Shown: piece after piece, positions 5,435-13,012 of the stretch
Position numbering within the stretch: position 1 is the first letter of the stretch
Layout: every line of letters starts with the position of its first letter
Origin: Oscillospiraceae bacterium
GTDB taxonomy: Bacteria; Bacillota; Clostridia; Oscillospirales; Oscillospiraceae
Assembly: GCA_016295225.1 (NCBI GenBank)
Contig: JAEDLP010000047.1
Location: forward strand, 1-13,012
Reading direction: 5' to 3'
Length of the DNA stretch: 13,012 bases
Translations under genes and position numbers: made by a program
Notes under the pieces: generated by a model
Database searches by the model: none
What the model was told of the DNA's origin: nothing
The model's input: only the letters and a program-made list of their open reading frames with translations

Positions 5435-6487
5435 TTACCCGGCGCCCACCTGACGGCGGCGGGCGAACTGCATGGGGCCCTCCTGCCGCCTGTGCAGCTG
5501 GGACAAGGTTTTTTCCAACCCCAGCACGGTGCAAAGGGCGGGATCTTCCGCCACGGTCACCGGAATGCCGGTGGCCTCTGCCAGGAGCCTGTCCAGGCCC
5601 CGCAGGAGGCTGCCGCCCCCGGTGAGGAGGATGCCGCCCTTGGCCACGTCTGTGGCCAACTCCGGCGGGGTGTGTTCCAGCGCCCTTTGGACCCCGGCAA
5701 GGATCTTGTCCGCCGTGGGGGCAAAGGCCTCGGCGGTTTCCTCCGAAGTGATGGTGACGTCCCGGGGGAGCCCGGTGTCCAAACACCGCCCCTTGATCTC
5801 CATGGTTTGGGTTTCTTCCGCAGGGCCCACCCGGCCGATGGTTTCCTTGATCTTCTCGGCGGTGCGCAGGCCCAGCAGAAGATTGTGCTTCTGCCGGACA
5901 GATTGGATGAGGGCTTCATTCAGTGCGTCTCCGCCCACAGGCAGGCAGGCGGCAGCCACCACGCCCTCCAGGGAGAGCACGGCGGCGTCGGTGACTCCGG
6001 CGCCCAGGTCCACCACCAGGGCGCCTTCGGGCCGGGCGGCGTCGATCCCGGCCCCCAAGGCGGCGGCCAGGGGGGACTCCATCAGATAGACCCGTCTCGC
6101 CCCTGCCTGGAGTCCGGCCTCCACTACGGCCCGTTCCTCCACCTCGGAGATTTCCGAGGGGACCCCGATGAGGAGCCGGGGCTTCACCAGCCGCCCGGAC
6201 AGGGCCTGTTTCAGAAAGGACTGGATCATGGCCTGGGCGATGGTGAAGTCGGAAATGACACCCTTGGCCAGGGGACGGACGGCCAGAAGCTGCCCGGGGG
6301 TGCGGCCCAGCATCTCATGGGCGGCGTGTCCCACCTGGAGGACTTGTCCTGTCTGCCGGTCCACTGCCGCCACGGCGGGCTCCTGCAGGACCAGTCCCTT
6401 GCCCTTCACCGCCACCCGAACCCAGGCAGTGCCCAGATCCATGGCCACATCCCGGCCCAAACCGCTGCTCTGAAACATCTTGCTCAT
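5435..6487 (-). CDS. mreB: MreB-family actin homologue (rod shape-determining protein)
   Basis: MreB proteins form membrane-bound filaments that guide lateral wall synthesis. This 350-residue protein follows the fold throughout: phosphate-1 loop MDLGTA (D17), VKGKGLVLQEPAVAAVD, VRPLAKGVISDF, GVPSEISEVEERAVVEAG, RRVYLMESPLAAALGAG, phosphate-2 loop VVDLGAGVTD (160-167), HNLLLGLRTAEKIKETIG, the adenosine loop LLTGGGSLLRGLD (288-299), and AEDPALCTVLG. Two catalytic positions differ from characterised MreBs: the second Glu of EEP is Ser138, and the first Thr of GGGTT is Val165. It also has Trp22 in place of the usual Asn in DLGTAN. It is therefore probably a paralogue with altered ATP turnover (inference). 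No mreC, mreD or minD neighbours are present. ATG 6487 follows AAGG closely; the preceding frame extension runs into the upstream terminator. A 6-bp inverted repeat (5400-5422) follows the stop but has no T-tract. Confidence 0.9.
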   Translation of the reverse strand: MSKMFQSSGLGRDVAMDLGTAWVRVAVKGKGLVLQEPAVAAVDRQTGQVLQVGHAAHEMLGRTPGQLLAVRPLAKGVISDFTIAQAMIQSFLKQALSGRLVKPRLLIGVPSEISEVEERAVVEAGLQAGARRVYLMESPLAAALGAGIDAARPEGALVVDLGAGVTDAAVLSLEGVVAAACLPVGGDALNEALIQSVRQKHNLLLGLRTAEKIKETIGRVGPAEETQTMEIKGRCLDTGLPRDVTITSEETAEAFAPTADKILAGVQRALEHTPPELATDVAKGGILLTGGGSLLRGLDRLLAEATGIPVTVAEDPALCTVLGLEKTLSQLHRRQEGPMQFARRRQVGAG

Positions 6488-6531
6488 TGTGCCTTCGCCC
6501 TTTCTCTTCGAGATTGCTGTAAGAAGAATAG

Positions 6532-6580
6532 TACAAACAACGGGAGAGTTTCCCACGAACGGTGGGGAAACTCTCCCGTT
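6532..6580 (-). terminator. 16-bp terminator hairpin after comF, probably bidirectional
   Basis: AACGGGAGAGTTTCCC (6539-6554) pairs perfectly with 6565-6580 around a 10-base loop. On the minus strand it starts two bases after the comF stop codon and is followed by GTTTGTAC, a modest T-tract. On the plus strand the tail is GTTTTTTAGTC, a better T-tract, although no plus-strand gene precedes it nearby. Confidence 0.88.
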
Positions 6581-6582
6581 TT

Positions 6583-7239
6583 TTAGTCTTTCGGCGTTCG
6601 GCAGAAGGCGGCGGCCACCACCTGGGCGGCTCCGGCCTGACGCAGAGTGCGGGCTGCTTCCTCCAGGGTGGCCCCGGTGGTGAGGATATCGTCGATGACC
6701 AGCACCCGCTTTCCCGCCAGGGCGGCGGGGTCAGGCACGGCATAGACCCCTTTTACGTTTTTCCACCGCAGGTTCACCCCCTCCAGAGAGGACTGGGGCT
6801 TGTTGTTTTTGCCTTTCTCCAGCAGGGGAAGGGCCTCTGTGCCCAGGGACTTGGCGGTCTCCTCCGCCAGGAGCCGGGCCTGGTCGTAGCCCCGGCTTTT
6901 TAAGGTCTCCGGGGAGACGGGAACCCAGGTGATGAGGTCGTAGGCCCCGGGGAGATAGAGCCGGATGGTCCTGGCCAGCATGGGGCCGTAGGCCTTGGCG
7001 TGGCCAGGCTGATTTCGGAATTTGAAGCGTTTCACTTCCTCCCGCAGCGCTCCTGTGTACCAGGCGGCGCAGACGCACCGGGCAAAGTGGTCCCCGGGGA
7101 TCACGGCCTGGGGGCCTTTCAGCCAGAGATCGGGGGGACACTTCGGACAGGGGTCCAGGGAGGACCGGTCCACCAGCGCGCCGCAGAACTTGCACTTGGG
7201 CGGGTAGATCAGATCCAGAATACGGTCCAGGAGAGACAT
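6583..7239 (-). CDS. comF: ComF family phosphoribosyltransferase-like competence protein
   Basis: ComF (ComFC) is needed for DNA uptake during transformation in competent Firmicutes and proteobacteria, and binds partner helicase or repair proteins in the cytosol. The 218 residues show an N-terminal zinc-ribbon-like CxxC pair (C16/C19 and C31/C34) and the segment FKFRNQPGHAKAYGPMLA. They also show ITWVPVSPETLKSRGYDQARLLAE, very characteristic of ComF, then the helix with NNKPQSSLEGVNLRWKNV, and the PRPP-binding loop VLVIDDILTTGAT (179-191). Length is normal for the family. The start ATG 7239 lies 3 bases after the recD2 stop and its ribosome site GGAGG is inside the recD2 end, so the two are translationally linked. 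Clostridia with comF are often not known to be transformable; a role in repair is equally plausible given recD2. Confidence 0.95.
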   Translation of the reverse strand: MSLLDRILDLIYPPKCKFCGALVDRSSLDPCPKCPPDLWLKGPQAVIPGDHFARCVCAAWYTGALREEVKRFKFRNQPGHAKAYGPMLARTIRLYLPGAYDLITWVPVSPETLKSRGYDQARLLAEETAKSLGTEALPLLEKGKNNKPQSSLEGVNLRWKNVKGVYAVPDPAALAGKRVLVIDDILTTGATLEEAARTLRQAGAAQVVAAAFCRTPKD

Positions 7240-7242
7240 CGG

Positions 7243-9468
7243 CTACCTCCCTTCTCCTTTGGCCAGCCGGGCTCGGAGGCCGCTGTACCGCCGCTGCTGG
7301 CGGTCGTTGGCGGCCATGCGGGCCACAACCTGATCGTCGCCCACCAAGATCAATAGCTCCTTGGCCCGGGTCATGGCGGTGTAGAGCACCCCCCGGGTCA
7401 GCAGCATGGGGGCGGCGTCCACGGCGGAGAGGATGACCGCCCGGTACTCGCTGCCCTGGGCCTTGTGGACGGTGATGGCGTAGGCCGGCTCCAGCTGGTT
7501 CATCATGTCGGGGGTGTATTCCGCCCGGTGGCCGTCGAAATCCACGGTGACGATACCGCTGTGGGAGTCGATGGCCTCCACCCGGCCGATGTCGCCGTTG
7601 AAGATACCCATGCCTATGCCGCTGCCGTCGGGCACCTCCCACATGACGTCGTAATTGTTCTTCACCTGCATCACCCGGTCGCCCACCCGGTAAAGGGCGG
7701 GGCCGTAGGCCTTTTCGGTCTTACCGGGGGCCGGGGGGTTCACCGCAGCCTGCAAGGCCCGGTTCAGAGCGGTGGTGCCGGCGGTTCCCTTCCGGGTGGG
7801 GGAGAGGACCTGGATCTGGTCGGGGGAGATGCCCATATTTTTGGGCAGCCGGGTCCGGCAGAGCTCCACAATGGTCTCCACGGCGGACTCCGGGTTGAGC
7901 CGCCGGAGGAAGAAGAAGTCCCCGGCGGGGTCGTTGACCAGCACCGGGCAGTCCCCCTGATCTACGGCCCGGGCGCCCCGGATGATGGCCGAGGCGGCAG
8001 CCTGGCGGAAAATTTCGGTCAGCCGCAGGGTGGGCAGCCGCTGGGACCGCAGCAGGTCGGAGAGCAGGTTGCCCGGCCCCACCGAGGGGAGCTGATGGGG
8101 GTCTCCTACCAGCACCAGGCGGCAGCCGCCGGGGAGGGCGGCCAGCAATGCCTGCATGAGGATGATGTCCACCATGGAGGCCTCATCCAGAATGACCGCG
8201 TCGGTGTCCAGGGGGTCCCGCTCATTGTGGGCGAAGGACAGCCCGCCGGTGGTGTTGTCGTATCTTGTTTCCAGGAGCCGGTGGATGGTGGAGGCCTCTG
8301 CCCCGCAGGCCTCTGACAGCCGCTTGGCGGCCCGTCCCGTGGGGGCGGTGAGGGAGGTGCGCAGATGTAAATGGTCAAAGAGGGCCAGAATGCCCCGGAG
8401 AGAGGTGGTCTTGCCGGTGCCGGGACCGCCGGTGAGGAGCATCACCTGCTGACGGGCGGCGGTCTTCACGGCCTCCGCCTGGAGGGGAGCGTAGGTGATG
8501 CCCTGCTCCTTCTGGATGCGGGCGATGAGCTTGTCTAAGTCCTCCGGGGGACAGAGCTCCTCGCCATCCATCTGCAGGAGCTGGTTGGCCACATAGGTCT
8601 CGCAGTGGTGGAGCTTGGTCAGGTAGCAGGCGTCCTGGCCGGCAATGTCCTCCCGGACGATCTTGAACCGGTCGATGAGACTGTCCAGACAGGGTTCCAA
8701 GTGTTCCGGCTGGGCGCCCAGCAGCCGCCCGGCGGCGGCCAGCAGCTTGGCGTAGGGCAGGAACACGTGGCCGTTGTCCAGATTGTGGGCGAGGGTGTAG
8801 AGGATGCCCGCCTCCAGCCGCAGGGGGTCGTCGGCCTCGATGCCCACTTCCAGGGCCAGTTTGTCCGCCGTGGGGAAGGGGACGAAGAGGGGCTCACCCA
8901 CCAGCAGATAGGGGTCGGCCTTCATCACGGTCAGGGCCATATCCCCGTACTGGCGGTAGAGGGGCATGCCGATCTGCAGGGGCAGGTCGTGGGCGGAGAG
9001 AAAGTCCAGCAGCCGCCGCATGGAGAGCTGCATGCACAGGGATTGGCGGATGGTCTCCGCACGCTTGGGGGAGATGCCCTTGATCCTGGTGAGCTTCTCC
9101 GGGTGCTCCTCGATGACGGTGAGGACGTCTTCCCCGAAGGCGTCTACCAGCCGCCGGGCGGTGGCTATGCCCACCCCCTTGATGGCCCCGGAGGCCAGGT
9201 ATTCCAGCACGGCCTTTTCTCCCACGGGCATCCGCCGCTCCACGATCTCCGCCTTGAACTGTTCGCCGTATGTACTGTGGCGGGTCCACTGGCCGTGGAC
9301 GGAAAGACCTTCGCCGGGGCTGACCCCGGGCATGATGCCAACCACGGTGACCTCGTCCCCGTCGGGGGTGTCCAGGCGCAGGATGGTATAGCCGTTCTCC
9401 TCGTTGCGGTAGACCACCGCGGAGACGGTTCCTTCCAGAAAAATCAGTTCAGAGGGTGAAGCAGCCAT
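7243..9468 (-). CDS. recD2: RecD2-type ATP-dependent DNA helicase
   Basis: RecD2 (YrrC in B. subtilis) is a 5'-3' superfamily 1B helicase acting outside RecBCD in replication-fork and mismatch repair. The 741-residue length matches the family. An N-terminal OB-like region (LEGTVSAVVYRNEENGYTIL) is followed by helix-hairpin-helix segments around 95-140 (IKGVGIATARRLVDAFG, LTRIKGISPKRAETI). Helicase motifs follow: GGPGTGKTT (Walker A, 347-355), APTGRAAKRL, STIHRLL, ILDEASMVD (Walker B, 426-434), VGDPHQLPSVGPGNLL (motif III) and LTEIFRQ. After these come FNGDIG (623-628), AYAITVHKAQGSEY (662-675) and YTAMTRAK (696-703). Every motif needed for activity is present. AAGGAAGG precedes ATG 9468. It sits between a small membrane protein gene (26 bases upstream) and comF (3 bases downstream), so the three form one transcription unit. 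Confidence 0.97.
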   Translation of the reverse strand: MAASPSELIFLEGTVSAVVYRNEENGYTILRLDTPDGDEVTVVGIMPGVSPGEGLSVHGQWTRHSTYGEQFKAEIVERRMPVGEKAVLEYLASGAIKGVGIATARRLVDAFGEDVLTVIEEHPEKLTRIKGISPKRAETIRQSLCMQLSMRRLLDFLSAHDLPLQIGMPLYRQYGDMALTVMKADPYLLVGEPLFVPFPTADKLALEVGIEADDPLRLEAGILYTLAHNLDNGHVFLPYAKLLAAAGRLLGAQPEHLEPCLDSLIDRFKIVREDIAGQDACYLTKLHHCETYVANQLLQMDGEELCPPEDLDKLIARIQKEQGITYAPLQAEAVKTAARQQVMLLTGGPGTGKTTSLRGILALFDHLHLRTSLTAPTGRAAKRLSEACGAEASTIHRLLETRYDNTTGGLSFAHNERDPLDTDAVILDEASMVDIILMQALLAALPGGCRLVLVGDPHQLPSVGPGNLLSDLLRSQRLPTLRLTEIFRQAAASAIIRGARAVDQGDCPVLVNDPAGDFFFLRRLNPESAVETIVELCRTRLPKNMGISPDQIQVLSPTRKGTAGTTALNRALQAAVNPPAPGKTEKAYGPALYRVGDRVMQVKNNYDVMWEVPDGSGIGMGIFNGDIGRVEAIDSHSGIVTVDFDGHRAEYTPDMMNQLEPAYAITVHKAQGSEYRAVILSAVDAAPMLLTRGVLYTAMTRAKELLILVGDDQVVARMAANDRQQRRYSGLRARLAKGEGR

Positions 9469-9494
9469 GTCGGTCCTTCCTTTGCGGGATGATA

Positions 9495-9854
9495 CTACGG
9501 TTTGACAGAAAAACTCTCATCCAGATTCAGGATAAGGGTTGCCTCCTCGGCGGGGCAGAAGAGGAGGGAGGGGTATTTTCGGGCCAGGGCCTGGACGGTC
9601 TCCAGTCCGGCGGGGGTCAGGCCCCCGTTGACCACCAGGACGGTGAAGCAGGAGAGCTTTTCCTCCCGCAGCCAGTGGAGATGCCGGAGGGTCTGTTCCA
9701 GCCCTTCGCCGTCCCCCACCGCCGGAACCACCGCGAAGACGGGAACCGCCCCCTGCTGACAGGGAGACACCAGTCGGGAGAAAACCACCCGGCTCAGGCT
9801 CAGCAGCAGGGCCGCGCACAGGAATGCAAGAATGAATTCAATGGCCAGTGTCAT
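9495..9854 (-). CDS. Small single-helix membrane protein upstream of recD2, unrecognised
   Basis: I do not recognise this 119-residue protein with confidence. A hydrophobic helix at about residues 4-20 (LAIEFILAFLCAALLLS) is followed by SRVVFSR, so by the positive-inside rule the rest faces the cytosol. The soluble part reads as alternating strand and helix: VPVFAVVPAVGDGEGLEQTL, HLHWLREEKLSCF, TVLVVNGGL, LETVQALARKYPSLLFC. It ends in an acidic tail. This pattern faintly recalls the first half of a Rossmann-like or glycosyltransferase-2 fold, but no DxD or P-loop is seen. ATG 9854 has GGAGG 8 bases upstream, which is strong support that it is translated; the earlier GTG at 9863 would sit on top of that site. 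It is co-directional with recD2 (26-base gap) and comF and very likely co-transcribed. No clear promoter is visible in front of it. Confidence 0.75.
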   Translation of the reverse strand: MTLAIEFILAFLCAALLLSLSRVVFSRLVSPCQQGAVPVFAVVPAVGDGEGLEQTLRHLHWLREEKLSCFTVLVVNGGLTPAGLETVQALARKYPSLLFCPAEEATLILNLDESFSVKP

Positions 9855-9910
9855 AGGAAGCACCTCCAGCCCATTCTATGCGGTTGGCGGAGGAAGGGTT
9901 CCCCGTCTCT

Positions 9911-9962
9911 CTTGGCTCTCCCTCTGGGAGAGCTGGCACGGCAAAGCCGTGACTGAGAGGGT
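9911..9962 (+). repeat. Palindromic intergenic repeat, copy A
   Basis: The copy consists of CTTG, a perfect hairpin GCTCTCCC-TCT-GGGAGAGC (9915-9933), TGG, a second perfect hairpin CACGGC-AAA-GCCGTG (9937-9951), and a conserved end ACTGAGAGGG. It resembles the short dispersed elements common between genes in gut Oscillospiraceae (recollection, not searched). Copy B lies 51 bases away in the opposite orientation. Confidence 0.75.
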
Positions 9963-10013
9963 GAACACTCTGGCAGGGCCGCACGACCGGAAGGATTGAG
10001 AGGCAACTGCGCG

Positions 10014-10071
10014 CCCTCTCCGTCTTCGGGCCTGTGGGCCCGAATCCACCTCCCCCAGAGGGGGAGGCAAG
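10014..10071 (-). repeat. Palindromic intergenic repeat, copy B (inverted)
   Basis: Read on the minus strand it has the same plan as copy A: CTTG, hairpin CCTCCCCC-TCT-GGGGGAGG (10049-10067), TGG, a second hairpin TTCGGGCC-CACA-GGCCCGAA (10025-10044), and the end ACGGAGAGGG. The first 26 bases match copy A at 22 positions. It begins 10 bases after the uvrA stop codon, so its first hairpin would be in the uvrA 3' RNA, but no T-tract follows and it is not a classic terminator. The rest of the gap 9855-10081 contains the ribosome site of the small membrane protein and nothing else I can name. Confidence 0.75.
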
Positions 10072-10081
10072 GGGGGGCGCT

Positions 10082-12907
<2,826 letters not shown>

Positions 12908-12935
12908 AGTAGTTGTACTCCAAATGGGTATCAAA

Positions 12936-13012
12936 TTATCCGACCACCAGATCGGCAATCTCGCCGCCCACCAGGGCGATGAGATCGTCGGGCTTCACTT
13001 CTACCTGGTGGC
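12936..13012 (-). CDS. C-terminal end of an unidentified gene upstream of uvrA
   Basis: The frame entering from the right edge gives 24 residues ending in TAA (12936-12938). They include VEVKPDDLIALVGGEIADL followed by VVG at the very end. The composition (acidic, small hydrophobic, no low-complexity arginine runs) looks like coding sequence, whereas the other two frames give a stop near the edge or an arginine-rich string. It ends 28 bases before uvrA in the same direction, so the two are probably co-transcribed. It is too short to identify; the end does not look like UvrB. Confidence 0.6.
   Translation of the reverse strand, partial: HQVEVKPDDLIALVGGEIADLVVG

Noticed and set aside
6488..6538. 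TACTAT on the minus strand as the mreB promoter -10
   Set aside because: No acceptable -35 at 16-18 bases; the area is the terminator stem. The mreB promoter stays unidentified.
8605..9459. Open frame of 284 codons on the plus strand opposite recD2
   Set aside because: It lies wholly within recD2, which has all helicase motifs; the composition is that of an antisense shadow.
9873..9878. TAGAAT on the minus strand as -10 of the membrane protein-recD2-comF operon
   Set aside because: Transcription would start on top of the ribosome binding site and there is no -35, so it is unlikely to be used.
10049..10067. Hairpin just after uvrA as a Rho-independent terminator
   Set aside because: The stem is strong but no T-tract follows on the minus strand, and the sequence is explained by the dispersed repeat.
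9911..10071. Repeats as a CRISPR array
   Set aside because: There are only two copies, in opposite orientation, with internal hairpins of different sequence and no cas genes nearby.

Overview
The window looks like chromosome from a GC-rich, spore-forming member of the Clostridia, probably an Oscillospiraceae-type gut bacterium of the Flavonifractor/Intestinimonas/Lawsonibacter kind. The evidence is the sporulation protease SpoIVB, a TSCPD-domain protein typical of Firmicutes, Firmicutes-style Shine-Dalgarno sites, high GC, and an intergenic palindromic repeat of a type I recall from such genomes. The genus is inference. I see no phage, transposase, CRISPR array, rRNA or tRNA. Almost everything is core chromosomal and lies on the minus strand; only the small TSCPD gene is on the plus strand.

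Layout in minus-strand transcription order, from the right end. (1) The last 24 codons of an unidentified gene, then uvrA 28 bases downstream. (2) A 227-base gap with two inverted copies of a palindromic repeat (9911-9962 and 10014-10071). (3) A tight cluster: a 119-residue one-helix membrane protein of unknown function, the helicase recD2 and comF, closed by a 16-bp terminator hairpin. (4) An MreB-family actin homologue. (5) Divergent to this cluster and convergent with mreB, the TSCPD gene. (6) spoIVB with a TTG start and a perfect 12-bp terminator. (7) A translationally coupled pair, a CYTH triphosphatase-like protein and a secreted ComEC-like metallo-beta-lactamase protein, driven by an extended -10 promoter. 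(8) A CPA2 cation/proton antiporter with a near-consensus sigma-A promoter and a nested terminator. (9) The N-terminal part of an ArsB/NhaD-type permease running off the left end.

Functionally the right half is DNA repair and DNA handling (UvrA, RecD2, ComF), the middle is cell shape and sporulation (MreB homologue, SpoIVB), and the left half is envelope and ion transport. The two most unusual observations are these. The MreB homologue appears to lack both residues that position the hydrolytic water in characterised MreBs (Glu to Ser, Thr to Val). The two intergenic repeat copies differ in their first hairpin only by two compensatory base-pair swaps, and their second hairpins differ in sequence yet both pair perfectly, which points to selection on folded structure. 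I found no clear sign of a wholly new multi-gene system. The least explained piece is the small membrane protein upstream of recD2.
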